Positions 50,280-60,003 are shown, numbered from the stretch's first letter. The stretch is DNA of 64,000 nucleotides from JAPUEK01 sp963815355 (GCA_963815355.1 CAWFGJ010000013.1:248001-312000); one strand, 5' to 3'. Notes: generated by a model from the sequence alone, not told the origin. Program-made: numbers and translations.

Positions 50280-50433
50280 CACCCACGCCCGAAAGAAACC
50301 GGCAAAAAAGGGCGGGAAAAGCGGCCGTGCCGGGGTTGGCCTTTGCATGATGAAGTGGCACCTTTGCCGCGCGCGCCCGCTTTGCCGCCTCTGCTTTGCC
50401 GCCCCCGCCGCCATTGTCACAAGGTCGCCGTTC

Positions 50434-51450
50434 ATGCCCTGCCTGCCCCGTTCCATCGTTGCCCGCCTTGCGGCCATTTTGCTGGCCGGGCTGGCCGCAA
50501 CGCCCTCGGCTGCCGACTGCAACGGCGTGAACCTGATCGCCGCCCTTCCCGCCGCCGAAGCCATCGCCCTGCGCGCGCAAACCGCGCAGATTCCCTACGC
50601 CAACGGGCTGTTCTGGCGCGCAGAACGGGGGGATCAGGTCATCTATCTGATCGGCACCTTCCATCTGGATGACCCCCGCCACGTCGCCGCCCGCGCCAAA
50701 CTGGCCCCCGTTCTCGACGGCGTCTCGGCCTTGCTGGTTGAGGCTGGCCCCGAAGAAGAGGCCGCGCTGAAGGCACGTCTGGCCAAAGACCCCTCGCTGA
50801 TGATCGCCTCCGAAGGCCCCACCTTGCGCGAATCCCTGCCCGAGGCCGAATGGCAGCAACTCGCAGCGGCAATGCAGGCGCGCGGCGTGCCCGCCTTCAT
50901 GGTCGCCAAACTGCGGCCTTGGTATCTGACGATGCTGCTGGGCATTCCCGCCTGCAACATGACCGCACTGGCCGATGGTGGAAACGGCCTTGACCGCCAG
51001 CTGATCACCGAGGCCGAGGCCCGCGCCCTGCCCATCCAGTCGCTTGAACCCTATGACACGATCTTTGGCATATTTGATGCCCTGCCCCAAGACGACCAAC
51101 GCGAGATGATCACCTCGGCGCTCGCGATGGAACCGCGCTCTGCCGATTTTGCCGTGACCTTGGCCGACAGCTATTTTGCCGAAGAGGGCCGCCTGATCTG
51201 GGATTTCATGCGCAGTGAGGCGTTGAAACTCCCCGGCGCCACCCCCGAAAAAGTGGCACAGGAATATGATCTGACCGAAGAAGTCCTGATGAAACAACGC
51301 AACCGCGCGTGGATTCCGGTGATTGAGGCCGCCTCTGAAAAGGCCCCGGTTCTGGTGGCGTTCGGCGCGCTCCACCTGTCGGGCCAACAGGGGGTGCTTG
51401 CCTTGCTGGAACGCGACGGGTTTACCCTTGAAAGGCTGCCCCTGAAATGA
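50434..51450 (+). CDS. TraB/GumN-family protein
   Basis: 338 residues. The ATG at 50434 gives a signal peptide (LPRSIVARLAAILLAGLAAT), which the earlier starts would bury. The family motifs are the first GxH in YLIGTFHLDDPRHVA and the second near the end in VLVAFGALHLSGQQGV. TraB/GumN proteins are putative metalloproteases of the Tiki type; the role in bacteria is not settled. Its stop overlaps the start of the metallo-hydrolase gene (ATGA). Confidence 0.86.
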   Translation: MPCLPRSIVARLAAILLAGLAATPSAADCNGVNLIAALPAAEAIALRAQTAQIPYANGLFWRAERGDQVIYLIGTFHLDDPRHVAARAKLAPVLDGVSALLVEAGPEEEAALKARLAKDPSLMIASEGPTLRESLPEAEWQQLAAAMQARGVPAFMVAKLRPWYLTMLLGIPACNMTALADGGNGLDRQLITEAEARALPIQSLEPYDTIFGIFDALPQDDQREMITSALAMEPRSADFAVTLADSYFAEEGRLIWDFMRSEALKLPGATPEKVAQEYDLTEEVLMKQRNRAWIPVIEAASEKAPVLVAFGALHLSGQQGVLALLERDGFTLERLPLK

Positions 51451-52202
51451 CCCCGCTTTCCGCCCTTGAGGGCCACACCCTGACCCGCCTGACCGTGCTG
51501 GACCTTGGCCTGTTTGACGTGGGCCCCGGCAAGCGCACGATCGGCATTCAGGGCTTTTTGCTGGAAACCGACAGGGGCGCGAAAATCCTGTTCGATACCG
51601 GCTTCGATGCGGGCTACGCGCAGGATTACGCCGCCCTTGATGCCCGCGACGGCCTGTCCGGCTTTGGCCGCCTGATCGCCTTTACCGCGCGCCAAACCCT
51701 CACCGGGCAACTGGCGCTGATGGGGCTGACGCCTGCCGATCTGACCTTGGCGGTGCTTAGCCACGCGCATATTGACCACGTCGGCGGGCTGCCTTTGCTG
51801 TCGTGCCCGATCCTGCTGACCAAAACCGAGCGAGCAGAGCCGCGCCCGATCTATTGGGGCGATGCCCGGCCCCTCGCCTGGCCCGACCTTCCCTATATCG
51901 AGATCACCACCGATACGCTGATCTGCACCGGCCTGACCGCCCTGCCCACCCCCGGCCATACGCCCGGCCATCTGTCGCTGCTGGCCCACCTGCCTTCCGG
52001 CCCGGTGATCCTTGCCGCCGACGCGATCAACCGCGCGTCAGAACCGGCCGAAGGCTACGCCGACGCGGTGGACCCGACCGCCGCCGCCACCTCTGGCAAC
52101 CGTCTTCTGGCCCTGCAGGCCGAATTGGGCGCCACGCTGATCATGGGCCACGATCCGGCCCAGTGGGCCACCCTGCCCAAGGCGCCGCATCCCCTGCCCT
52201 GA
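51447..52202 (+). CDS. Metallo-beta-lactamase-fold hydrolase
   Basis: 251 residues. The zinc motif HxHxDH is SHAHIDHVGG (about residues 108-117), with the later His in PTPGHTPGHLSLLAH and Asp in ILAADA. The arrangement resembles the N-acyl-homoserine-lactone lactonase branch (AttM/AiiA), so quorum quenching is possible, but other lactones are equally likely. It is translationally coupled to the TraB gene. Confidence 0.85.
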   Translation: MTPLSALEGHTLTRLTVLDLGLFDVGPGKRTIGIQGFLLETDRGAKILFDTGFDAGYAQDYAALDARDGLSGFGRLIAFTARQTLTGQLALMGLTPADLTLAVLSHAHIDHVGGLPLLSCPILLTKTERAEPRPIYWGDARPLAWPDLPYIEITTDTLICTGLTALPTPGHTPGHLSLLAHLPSGPVILAADAINRASEPAEGYADAVDPTAAATSGNRLLALQAELGATLIMGHDPAQWATLPKAPHPLP

Positions 52203-52312
52203 CCCGCCACGGCACATCGCCGCAGCCCCGCCCAGCCTGCGGGCGAAGGGCGTGACAAGCGCCCCGCCCTTGCCTATAAGCCGCCCAAACCCCTCCCTCT
52301 AAGGCGTATCTC

Positions 52313-53233
52313 ATGAGCACCCTCGTTTTCGGCCACAAATCCCCCGACACCGATGCCACCCTTTCGGCGATCATCTGGGCTTGGTATCTGACCAATGTCC
52401 GCGGCGGCGACGCAGTGCCGCGCCTGCTGGGTGAGCCGAACACCGAAGCGGCCTTCGTGCTGAAACATTGGGGCTTTGAGAAACCGCCGATCATCTCGGA
52501 CGTCACCGCTGATGACCGCGTGGTGATCGTCGACACCAACAACCCGGCCGAATTGCCGCCCTCGATCAATGAGGCCACCATCATGGCGATCATCGACCAC
52601 CATATGCTGGTGGGCGGGCTGAAAACCAAAACCCCGATCAATGTGGTGATGCGCCCGCTGGCCTGCACGGCCACCGTGATGCATGACATCATGGGCGACG
52701 ATCTGGCCCGCGCCCCGCGTGAGATCAAAGGCGCGATGCTGTCGTGCATCCTGTCGGACACGCTGGAATTCCGCTCGCCCACCACCACCGACCATGACCG
52801 CGCCGTGGCCGAAGCACTGGCCGCCGATCTGGGCGTGTCGATCCCCGAACTGGCAGACGCCATGTTTGCCGCCAAATCCGACGTATCGGCCTTCTCGGAC
52901 GCCGAACTGCTGCGCATGGATTCCAAGGAATACAGCGTCGCGGGCAAGGAACTGCGCGTCTCGGTGCTGGAAACCACCTCGCCCAAGACCGTGCTTGACC
53001 GCAAAGCCAGCCTGATGGCCGCCATGCCCGCCGTCGCCACCGAAGACGGGGCCGATCAGGTGCTGCTCTTCGTGGTGGATATCCTCAAGGAAGAAGCCAC
53101 GCTGCTCGTCCCGAACGATCTGGTCAAGGCGATGGCCGAAGCCTCGTTCGCCTGCACCGTCACCGGCGACACCGTGGTCCTGCCCGGCATCATGAGCCGC
53201 AAAAAGCAGATCATCCCCGCCCTGAAACTCTGA
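52313..53233 (+). CDS. ppaC: Manganese-dependent inorganic pyrophosphatase
   Basis: 306 residues of family II (DHH) pyrophosphatase. Metal ligands appear in VFGHKSPDTDA (His, Asp), in VIVDTNNPAELP and in the DHH motif AIIDHHMLVGG. The C-terminal DHHA2 domain ends in MSRKKQIIPAL, whose SRKKQ segment is the substrate-binding signature. It hydrolyses pyrophosphate from biosynthetic reactions. Family II enzymes are less common in alphaproteobacteria than family I. Confidence 0.94.
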   Translation: MSTLVFGHKSPDTDATLSAIIWAWYLTNVRGGDAVPRLLGEPNTEAAFVLKHWGFEKPPIISDVTADDRVVIVDTNNPAELPPSINEATIMAIIDHHMLVGGLKTKTPINVVMRPLACTATVMHDIMGDDLARAPREIKGAMLSCILSDTLEFRSPTTTDHDRAVAEALAADLGVSIPELADAMFAAKSDVSAFSDAELLRMDSKEYSVAGKELRVSVLETTSPKTVLDRKASLMAAMPAVATEDGADQVLLFVVDILKEEATLLVPNDLVKAMAEASFACTVTGDTVVLPGIMSRKKQIIPALKL

Positions 53234-53333
53234 CCCTACCAACGTGAACACCACCCCGTCCTGCCAATCACTCCGTGGCCGGACGGGGACAGATCCCGGC
53301 CAAGGCCCGCCCGACAGACCCCATTTTCTGTCC

Positions 53334-53356
53334 TTAAATATCCCCGCCGGAGGCTC
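53334..53356 (-). repeat. Dispersed intergenic repeat, copy D (short)
   Basis: On the minus strand AGCCTCCGGCGGGGATATTT followed by A; only the GC part and ATATTT are kept, with no GGCCAAGATGAA tail. It lies between two genes transcribed in the same direction. Confidence 0.6.
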
Positions 53357-53410
53357 CGCCCGCCCCGCCACACCCCGCGTCAAACCCATCGCCCCCTTCA
53401 GAAAGCGCCC

Positions 53411-54298
53411 ATGACCGATATCGTCCAATCGCTCTCCGCCATCAGCGCCCGCTACGACGCCGTGCTTTGTGACCTCTGGGGCTGCCTGCACAATGGCGAA
53501 CGGCCTTTCCCCGCCGCTGTCGCGGCGCTTCAGGCCTTCCGCGCCCAAGGAGGCAAGGTTGTGCTGCTGACCAACGCGCCGCGCCCCAAATCCAGCGTGG
53601 TGCGTCAGTTGGATGCCATGGGCGTGCCGCGCGATGCTTGGGATGAGGTGGTGACCTCTGGCGACGCCGCGCAATATGCGATGCTGGCGGGCGCCGTGGG
53701 CCGCAAGGTCTATCACATCGGCGCCCCCAAGGATGAGCCCTTCTTCACCGACCTTTCCGACGATCTCGCCCGCTTTGCCGCCACCCAGCCCCCCATCACC
53801 CGCGTGCCCTTGGCCGAGGCGGAAGGCATCGTCTGCACGGGCCTGCGCGACGACGGCACCGAGACACCCGATGATTACCGCGCCGTGTTGCTGGGCGGCA
53901 AGACGCGGGATCTGCCCATGCTATGCGCCAATCCCGACATCGTGGTCGATATGGGCGATACCCGGCTTTGCTGCGCCGGGGCCCTTGCGCAAGCCTATGA
54001 AAAAATGGGCGGAACCGCGCTTTACTACGGCAAGCCCCACCCTCCGGTTTACGATCTCGCCCGCCAGAGGCTGGCGGAAATGGGGCTGCAAGACCCGCAG
54101 CTTCTGGCCATCGGCGATGGGATCGGCACCGACGTGCAAGGCGGCATCGCCGAGGGCATCGACACGCTCTTTGTCACGGGCGGTATCGCGGCGGCGGCCT
54201 TTGGCACAGACCCGAACCACCCGGACAAGGCCTTGCTGGAGGCTTGGTTGCAAGAGGCCCAGTTTTCGGCAACCTACGCGATCGGCATGCTCCGCTAA
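53411..54298 (+). CDS. HAD-superfamily hydrolase (TIGR01459/NagD-like)
   Basis: 295 residues. HAD motif I is YDAVLCDLWGCLHNGERPF, where the usual DxD is Asp-Leu-Trp-Gly. Motif II is KVVLLTNAPRPKSSVV, and the C-terminal motif IV is LLAIGDGIGTDVQGGIAEGI. The protein belongs to the class IIA branch related to NagD and phosphoglycolate/pNPP phosphatases. The second aspartate is replaced by Gly, as in the TIGR01459 subfamily, so the catalytic mechanism may differ from classical phosphatases. Confidence 0.88.
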   Translation: MTDIVQSLSAISARYDAVLCDLWGCLHNGERPFPAAVAALQAFRAQGGKVVLLTNAPRPKSSVVRQLDAMGVPRDAWDEVVTSGDAAQYAMLAGAVGRKVYHIGAPKDEPFFTDLSDDLARFAATQPPITRVPLAEAEGIVCTGLRDDGTETPDDYRAVLLGGKTRDLPMLCANPDIVVDMGDTRLCCAGALAQAYEKMGGTALYYGKPHPPVYDLARQRLAEMGLQDPQLLAIGDGIGTDVQGGIAEGIDTLFVTGGIAAAAFGTDPNHPDKALLEAWLQEAQFSATYAIGMLR

Positions 54299-54427
54299 CG
54301 GCCCACCCAAAATGGCACCGTAACAAAATTACGCCACACATCACGATTTCGCACAATTCGTGCGCACCGGAATTGCGCTGCGGCGCGGCATGACCTATGC
54401 TGCACAGCAACAACCGGGAATCGCGCC

Positions 54428-54871
54428 ATGTTCGACAACCTGCCCCGCGGCACCATCTGCATCGAAGATCTGGAGATCGGGATGACCCGGTCCTTGCGCA
54501 AACTTGTCACCGACCGCGACATCGAACTTTTTGCCGAGGTCTCGACCGACCGCAACCCGGTCCACCTGGATGAGGCCTACGCCCAAGACACCATCTTTCA
54601 AGGCCGGATTGCCCACGGGATGCTGACGGCCGGGCTGATTTCGGCGGTGATCGGCGAACAATTGCCCGGCCACGGCACGGTCTATCTGGGCCAATCGCTC
54701 AAGTTTCTGGCACCCGTCCGGCCGGGGGATATCGTCGATGCCCATGTCACGGTGGCCGCGATTGACCACTCGCGCCGTCGTGTCACCCTTGAAACCCACT
54801 GCGCAGTGGGCAATACCGTGGTCCTGAAGGGCGAGGCGCTGGTTCTGGCGCCAAGCCGCAAGTTCGACTGA
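54428..54871 (+). CDS. MaoC-family (R)-enoyl-CoA hydratase
   Basis: 147 residues with a hot-dog fold. The catalytic motif is DRNPVHLDEAYA (Asp and His), and the following GRIAHGMLTAGLISAVIGEQ is the typical hydratase-2 stretch. It probably hydrates trans-2-enoyl-CoA to (R)-3-hydroxyacyl-CoA, supplying monomers to polyhydroxyalkanoate or acting in fatty-acid breakdown. It is 27 bp before ribF and may share a transcript, with no functional link. Confidence 0.9.
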   Translation: MFDNLPRGTICIEDLEIGMTRSLRKLVTDRDIELFAEVSTDRNPVHLDEAYAQDTIFQGRIAHGMLTAGLISAVIGEQLPGHGTVYLGQSLKFLAPVRPGDIVDAHVTVAAIDHSRRRVTLETHCAVGNTVVLKGEALVLAPSRKFD

Positions 54872-54898
54872 CGGGGCCGGGCCCCGCACCGGGGGAAG

Positions 54899-55822
54899 AT
54901 GCGCGTTCACCAAGACTGGCAAGGGCTTGATCCGGCAGCGCGAGGCGCTTCGGTTGCCATGGGCAATTTTGACGGGGTCCATATCGGCCACCGTTCGGTC
55001 ATTGCGCTTGCCCAAACCCAAGGCCGTCTTGGCGTGATCACCTTTGAACCCCACCCGCGAGAATATTTTGCCCCGGACGCGCCCCCGTTTCGGCTGATGA
55101 ATGCCGAGGCGCGCACCAACCGCTTGGCCAAGCTGGGCGTGCAGGATCTTTATGCCCTGCCCTTTGACACGCGCATCGCCTCGATGTCGCCCGATACCTT
55201 TGCGCGTGAGATTCTGGCCGAAGGTCTGGGCGTTTCCCATGTAGTGGTCGGGGCCGACTTCTGCTTTGGCAAAGGCCGCAGCGGCACGAGCGCTGACCTG
55301 CAGGCTTTGGGCAAGACCTATGGCTTTGGCGTGACGATTGCCGAGCTTATCCGTTCTGGCACGACAGAGATTTCCTCAACCGCCATCCGTCAGGCCCTGA
55401 CCGATGGCCGCCCCCGTGATGCCGCCGCCATGCTGGGCCACTGGCACCGCATTGATGGCGAGGTGATCCATGGCGAGGCGCGCGGCCGCGATCTGGGCTA
55501 TCCGACCGCCAACATGTCGGTGGCCGGGCTGCACCTGCCGCGCCTTGGCGTCTATGCGGTCAAGGCTGATGTGCTGACCGGCCCCTTTGCCGGCAGCTAT
55601 AAAGGCGCCGCCAGCCTTGGCGTGCGTCCGATGTTTGGCGTGAACCAGCCCAATCTGGAAACCTATCTGCTGGACTTTCAGGGCGATCTTTACGGCGAAC
55701 ACCTTTCCATCGGTTTTGTCGACTATCTGCGCCCGGAGTTGAAGTTTGACGGTCTGCCGGCGCTGATCACCCAGATGGCCGCCGACTGTGACAAGGCCCG
55801 CGCGATCCTTTCCGCGCTCTGA
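54899..55822 (+). CDS. ribF: Bifunctional riboflavin kinase / FAD synthetase
   Basis: 307 residues. The N-terminal nucleotidyltransferase domain holds GNFDGVHIGHRSVIALAQ and the FGKGRSGTSADL segment, and the C-terminal flavokinase domain begins GEARGRDLGYPTANMSV. It converts riboflavin to FMN and then FAD. FMN made here is the ligand of the riboswitch at 44530. The ribosome-binding GGGGG is only three bases from the ATG, which may keep translation moderate. Confidence 0.94.
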   Translation: MRVHQDWQGLDPAARGASVAMGNFDGVHIGHRSVIALAQTQGRLGVITFEPHPREYFAPDAPPFRLMNAEARTNRLAKLGVQDLYALPFDTRIASMSPDTFAREILAEGLGVSHVVVGADFCFGKGRSGTSADLQALGKTYGFGVTIAELIRSGTTEISSTAIRQALTDGRPRDAAAMLGHWHRIDGEVIHGEARGRDLGYPTANMSVAGLHLPRLGVYAVKADVLTGPFAGSYKGAASLGVRPMFGVNQPNLETYLLDFQGDLYGEHLSIGFVDYLRPELKFDGLPALITQMAADCDKARAILSAL

Positions 55823-55863
55823 CCCCCCTTTCCTTTTCCGCGCAGCTTCGTCAGTTTGGCGCG

Positions 55864-56316
55864 ATGGAAAATCTGCGACCAAAGTTCTGGGAAACCGTTC
55901 CCCTCAAAAAGATGACCGCCCCTGAATGGGAGGCGCTCTGTGACGGCTGCGGCAAATGCTGCCTGAACAAGATCGAATACGAAGACACAGGTGAGGTGGA
56001 ATACACCCGCGTGGCTTGCCGTTTGCTGGACAATGAAAGCTGCCGTTGCTCCAACTACGCCAACCGGTTCAGCTTTGTGCCCGAATGTATCCGGCTGAAC
56101 ACCAAAACCCTGCCCAAGATTGCTTATTGGCTGCCCGCGACCTGCGCCTATAAACTGTTGGAGCAAGGCAAGCCCCTGCCCGATTGGCACCCCTTGGTCA
56201 CCGGGGATCCAGACTTTACCCACAGCGCGGGCCAGTCGATGCGCGGACAGACCGTGTCTGAGGTGACCGTCGATGAAGATGACTGGGACGATTACATCAT
56301 TCAGGAAACGCTCTGA
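55864..56316 (+). CDS. YcgN-family cysteine-cluster protein
   Basis: 150 residues of the UPF0260 family. The clustered cysteines CDGCGKCCLNKIEYEDTG and CRLLDNESCRCSNY are followed by PECIRL and ATCAYKLL, giving at least nine conserved cysteines that probably bind zinc or an iron-sulfur cluster. Its role is unknown. The stop TGA overlaps the ATG of the next gene by one base (TGATG). Confidence 0.9.
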   Translation: MENLRPKFWETVPLKKMTAPEWEALCDGCGKCCLNKIEYEDTGEVEYTRVACRLLDNESCRCSNYANRFSFVPECIRLNTKTLPKIAYWLPATCAYKLLEQGKPLPDWHPLVTGDPDFTHSAGQSMRGQTVSEVTVDEDDWDDYIIQETL

Positions 56317-57350
56317 TGATCTTTACCTCTGACAACGCCTCGGGCGCGGCGCCCGAAATCATGGCCGCCCTGCAGCGCGCCAACGCAGGCTATGCCCGCA
56401 GCTACGGTGCCGACGCGATCATGGACCGGGTCCGCGACCAGATTCGCACCACGTTTGAGGCCCCCGAGGCCGCGGTCTACCTTGTCTCGACCGGCACCGC
56501 GGCGAATTCCTTGGCGCTGGCGCTCTACGCAGCCCCGTGGACGGCGGTTTTCGCGCAGGCCGACGCCCATATCGCGGTCGATGAATGCGGCGCGCCCGAA
56601 TTCTTCACCAACGGCGCAAAGCTGATTCCCGTAGAGGGCGAGCACGGGCTGATCACCCCCGCCACCCTGACCAACGCCCTGTCCCGCGTCGGAGAGGCCG
56701 GGGTTCACGGTGTTCAACGCGGCATGCTGTCGGTGACCAACGTGACCGAGGCAGGCACCGTGTATACGCCCGCCGAAATTGCCGCCCTGACGGCGATTGC
56801 CAAGGGCTACGGCCTGCCCTGCCACCTTGATGGTGCGCGCTTTGCCAATGCGCTGGTCGCAACCAAAGCCACCGCAGCCGAGATGACATGGAAAGCCGGG
56901 ATAGACGTGGTGTCCTTTGGCGGCACCAAGAACGGCTGCCTTGGCGTAGAGGCCGTGGTGATCTTTGATCCGGCCAAAGCGTGGGAGTTTGAACTTCGCC
57001 GCAAACGGGCCGGGCACCTGCAGTCCAAGCACCGGTTCTTGTCCGCACAGATGGAGGCCTACCTGACCGACGACCTCTGGCTGCGGCTTGCCACCCAAGC
57101 CAACAGCATGGCGACGCGCCTGCGCTACGGCCTGCAAACCTATCCGCAGGTCACCCTGACCCATCCGGCCCCGGCAAATATCCTGTTTCCGGAATGGCCC
57201 GCAGGCACCCAAGCGCGGCTTGAGGCCGCAGGCGCCGCCTTCTACCCGTTCCCCGCGCCAAAGGGCCGCGAAAGCGCGCGCCTCGTCACCGCATGGGCCA
57301 CGACCGAGGCGGATGTGGATGGCTTCTTGCGGGCGCTTGGCGCCGCCTAA
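56316..57350 (+). CDS. Low-specificity threonine aldolase family, PLP enzyme
   Basis: 344 residues, fold-type I PLP enzyme. The PLP lysine is in VVSFGGTKNGCLGVEAVV, the aspartate that holds the pyridine nitrogen is in CHLDGARFANAL, and VSTGTAANSLAL binds the phosphate. Family members cleave threonine or related beta-hydroxy amino acids to glycine and an aldehyde. Coupled to the YcgN gene upstream. The stop overlaps that of the convergent hydrolase. Confidence 0.9.
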   Translation: MIFTSDNASGAAPEIMAALQRANAGYARSYGADAIMDRVRDQIRTTFEAPEAAVYLVSTGTAANSLALALYAAPWTAVFAQADAHIAVDECGAPEFFTNGAKLIPVEGEHGLITPATLTNALSRVGEAGVHGVQRGMLSVTNVTEAGTVYTPAEIAALTAIAKGYGLPCHLDGARFANALVATKATAAEMTWKAGIDVVSFGGTKNGCLGVEAVVIFDPAKAWEFELRRKRAGHLQSKHRFLSAQMEAYLTDDLWLRLATQANSMATRLRYGLQTYPQVTLTHPAPANILFPEWPAGTQARLEAAGAAFYPFPAPKGRESARLVTAWATTEADVDGFLRALGAA

Positions 57351-58165
57351 CAGCCCGCCAGATGCGTCCGCGCCGCAGGGGCCAACTCTCCGGCATGAGT
57401 GATCGACACCATATGCCCCGCGCCGGGCACCGATAGCCTTGTGGCTTGCGGCAGCCGCCGCGCCAGTTCCGCATGCACGGCCCCAATGATCGGCGGGCTT
57501 TGCGCGCCTTCGACCAGCAAGACCGGCACACCAAGGCTTTCCAACCCCATGTAACGCAACAGCCCCGCCCCGTCCTCCAGCAGCACCGGGTTTTGCGCCA
57601 CGATCAGGTGAATCCGCTCAACCATATAGGCGCGCGTCCGCTCAGGCAGCGCGTCAAACGGCTCGCCTGAACCCCATTGGCCGTGGAAAAGCGCCGCCGC
57701 CTCTTCAAATCGCCCCGCCTGCACCAGTGCGGCAAAAGCCAGATGGGCCGCACGGAACGGCGCATAGGCCGGGTTATCGGCGGCACGCGCCGCGGCAAAG
57801 ATCACCGGCTCGACCAGCAGCAAAGACCGCACCAGATCGGGCCGCTCCAGCGCGATGCGCAGGCAGATCGTGGCCCCGAAACTATGGCCGAAAAGGTCAA
57901 TCGCCGCGCCGCCGCCAATCTCTTCGGCCAAGGCGATGGCACCGCGCGTGCCTTCGCCGTGCAAGTCGCTGCGCCCGTCCCAAGCCCCCGCCCGCCCGTG
58001 GCCCGGCTGATCCATCGCCGTGACCGAGACCTCGGGCAACAGACCCGCCAGCCCCGCCCAAGCCCCGGAATGGGCCAGCGAACAATGCAGCGCCAAAACA
58101 GGGCGCGCCGCCCCGGCATGCCAAACCCGATGCGGCGGCAAAAACGTCGCGATATCTTCCAGCAT
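57347..58165 (-). CDS. Alpha/beta-fold hydrolase
   Basis: 272 residues. The oxyanion region is LALHCSLAHSGAWAGLA, the nucleophile elbow is LFGHSFGATI, and the likely catalytic His is in PGAGHMVSI. The substrate is not predictable; the sequence resembles esterases/haloperoxidase-like hydrolases. The start overlaps the isomerase stop (TGATG), so the two are one operon. Confidence 0.82.
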   Translation of the reverse strand: MLEDIATFLPPHRVWHAGAARPVLALHCSLAHSGAWAGLAGLLPEVSVTAMDQPGHGRAGAWDGRSDLHGEGTRGAIALAEEIGGGAAIDLFGHSFGATICLRIALERPDLVRSLLLVEPVIFAAARAADNPAYAPFRAAHLAFAALVQAGRFEEAAALFHGQWGSGEPFDALPERTRAYMVERIHLIVAQNPVLLEDGAGLLRYMGLESLGVPVLLVEGAQSPPIIGAVHAELARRLPQATRLSVPGAGHMVSITHAGELAPAARTHLAGC

Positions 58166-58761
58166 CAGATCTTCCCGGCCAAATGCAGATCAAGGTCGGC
58201 CAGACGGTCCTGCCCCCAGAACAATTCCTCACCCACCAGATAGCTCGGCACGCCGAACACGCCGCGCGCCACCGCCTCTTCCAGATTGGCGCCATAGGTC
58301 TCTGCCGCCATCAGCATGTGCCGGTCGGCAATCGCCGGATCAAACCCGTGGGCTGCCAACAAGTCGCGCACCACCCCGTCCTCGGCGATGTTGCGCCCTT
58401 CGGCCCAGACGGCGCGCGGAAAGGCCTGCGCCAACCCCGCCAGATCCCCACCGCCAACCTTTTGCGCCGCAATCACCGCATAGGCCGCCGGCGCCCCGTT
58501 CACCGGGAAATGCGCGGGCTGCAACTGGATCGGCAAACCCAGCTTTGCGGCCTGACGGCGCAGCTCTTGCAACCGGTTGGCTTTGCGCGAGGGATGCCGG
58601 TCGGGCAAGGCCAGCCCCCCGGTCCGGGGAAACAAGGCCGGGCCATCCAGCGGGATATACCGAACACTGGCCCCATGCCGGGCCGCAATCGCCTCCATCC
58701 GGTCGCCTGCCAGATAGCAGAACGGCGACATCACGGCAAAGTAGTAATCAATATGCGCCAT
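58165..58761 (-). CDS. 2-hydroxychromene-2-carboxylate isomerase-like (DsbA fold)
   Basis: 198 residues of the DsbA/kappa-GST fold. The start IDYYFAVMSPFCYLAGDRME gives the glutathione-binding SPF/Y motif in place of a CxxC, and the end GVFGVPSYLVGEELFWGQDR is the thioredoxin-fold cis-proline region (VPSYLVG). Homologues isomerise 2-hydroxychromene-2-carboxylate in naphthalene breakdown, but no other aromatic genes are here, so the natural substrate may differ. Confidence 0.85.
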   Translation of the reverse strand: MAHIDYYFAVMSPFCYLAGDRMEAIAARHGASVRYIPLDGPALFPRTGGLALPDRHPSRKANRLQELRRQAAKLGLPIQLQPAHFPVNGAPAAYAVIAAQKVGGGDLAGLAQAFPRAVWAEGRNIAEDGVVRDLLAAHGFDPAIADRHMLMAAETYGANLEEAVARGVFGVPSYLVGEELFWGQDRLADLDLHLAGKI

Positions 58762-58854
58762 AAACGCGTCCTTTCCGGCTTCAAACTTTCAAAGACCCTA
58801 TCCGGGTGATAAGCGGTGTCAACTTCCCCGAATCCGCTGCACCCGGAGATCCCG

Positions 58855-59874
58855 ATGCCTGCAAATACCGAGCCGAAACTGATTTCCGGCAACGCCAACC
58901 TTTCCCTCGCAAAATCCATCGCCCGCCGAATGTCGATGCACCGGGGGATGAGCGTCAATCTCGTCGATGCGCGGATCGAACGGTTCAACGATCAAGAGAT
59001 CTTTGTTGAGGTCTATGAGAACGTCCGGGGCGAGGACATGTATATCATCCAGCCCACTTCCAACCCGGCCAACGACAACCTGATGGAATTGCTGATCATG
59101 ACCGACGCGCTGCGCCGGTCCTCGGCTGATCGTATCACCGCCGTGATCCCCTACTTCGGCTACGCCCGCCAAGACCGCCGCGCCAAGGCCCGCACGCCCA
59201 TCACCGCCAAACTGGTCGCCAACATGATCGCCGAGGCCGGGGTGGACCGCGTCCTGACCCTCGATCTGCACGCGGCCCAGATTCAGGGCTTCTTCGACAT
59301 CCCGGTTGACAACCTTTATGCCTCGCCGGTCTTCGCGCTGGATATCGAGCACAACTTCAAGGGCCAACTGCAAGACCTGATGATCATCTCTCCCGACGTG
59401 GGCGGCGTGGCCCGTGCGCGCGAACTGGCCAAGCGCATCAACGCCCCGCTCGCCATCGTCGACAAACGCCGCGAAAAGGCGGGCGAGATCGCCGAGATGA
59501 CCGTGATCGGCAATGTCGAAGGCAAAAAGTGCATCATCGTCGATGACATCTGCGACACCGCCGGCACCCTGTGCAAAGCCGCCGAAGTGCTGATCCAGAA
59601 CGGTGCGACCGAAGTGCACAGCTACATCACCCACGGCGTGCTTTCCGGCCCGGCAGTAGAGCGCGTGCAAAATTCGGTGATGAAATCTCTGGTCATCACC
59701 GACAGCATCGAGCCGACCGAGGCCGTCAAGGCCGCCAGCAACATCCGCATCGTGCCCACGGCCCCCATGTTCGCCCAAGCCATCCTGAACATCTGGAACG
59801 GAACCTCTGTCTCGTCGCTGTTTGAAACCGACACCCTCGTGCCGATTTATGAGGGCATGTATCAGCGCTCCTGA
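58855..59874 (+). CDS. prs: Ribose-phosphate pyrophosphokinase
   Basis: 339 residues. The flexible loop is PYFGYARQDRRAKARTPITA, the metal site is DLHAAQIQGFFD, and the PRPP-binding signature is CIIVDDICDTAGTLCKAAEV. The enzyme makes PRPP for purine, pyrimidine, histidine and tryptophan synthesis, including the PurE/PurK pathway encoded at 40141. The ATG at 58855 has GGAG at a good distance; an upstream GTG (58816) is less likely. Confidence 0.96.
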   Translation: MPANTEPKLISGNANLSLAKSIARRMSMHRGMSVNLVDARIERFNDQEIFVEVYENVRGEDMYIIQPTSNPANDNLMELLIMTDALRRSSADRITAVIPYFGYARQDRRAKARTPITAKLVANMIAEAGVDRVLTLDLHAAQIQGFFDIPVDNLYASPVFALDIEHNFKGQLQDLMIISPDVGGVARARELAKRINAPLAIVDKRREKAGEIAEMTVIGNVEGKKCIIVDDICDTAGTLCKAAEVLIQNGATEVHSYITHGVLSGPAVERVQNSVMKSLVITDSIEPTEAVKAASNIRIVPTAPMFAQAILNIWNGTSVSSLFETDTLVPIYEGMYQRS

Positions 59875-59945
59875 TCCACAGGTCAGGGCGCGGCAGCGGT
59901 AAGTCGGGGTTTTCTTCGGCGGGTATCGGGACGGGGCCTTTGCCC

Positions 59946-59977
59946 CTCATCTCGGCTTAAATACTCCCGCCGGAGGC
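59946..59977 (-). repeat. Dispersed intergenic repeat, copy E
   Basis: On the minus strand GCCTCCGGCGGGAGTATTTA followed by AGCCGAGATGAG; the tail has drifted. It lies between the ends of convergent prs and the lectin gene. Confidence 0.7.
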
Positions 59978-60003
59978 TCCGCCGCCGCGGCCTGCGCTGC
60001 GGG

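Noticed and set aside
51447..52202. Quorum-quenching lactonase as a firm call for the metallo-beta-lactamase-fold gene.
   Set aside because: The HxHxDH motif is shared by many hydrolases, and no quorum-sensing gene is nearby.
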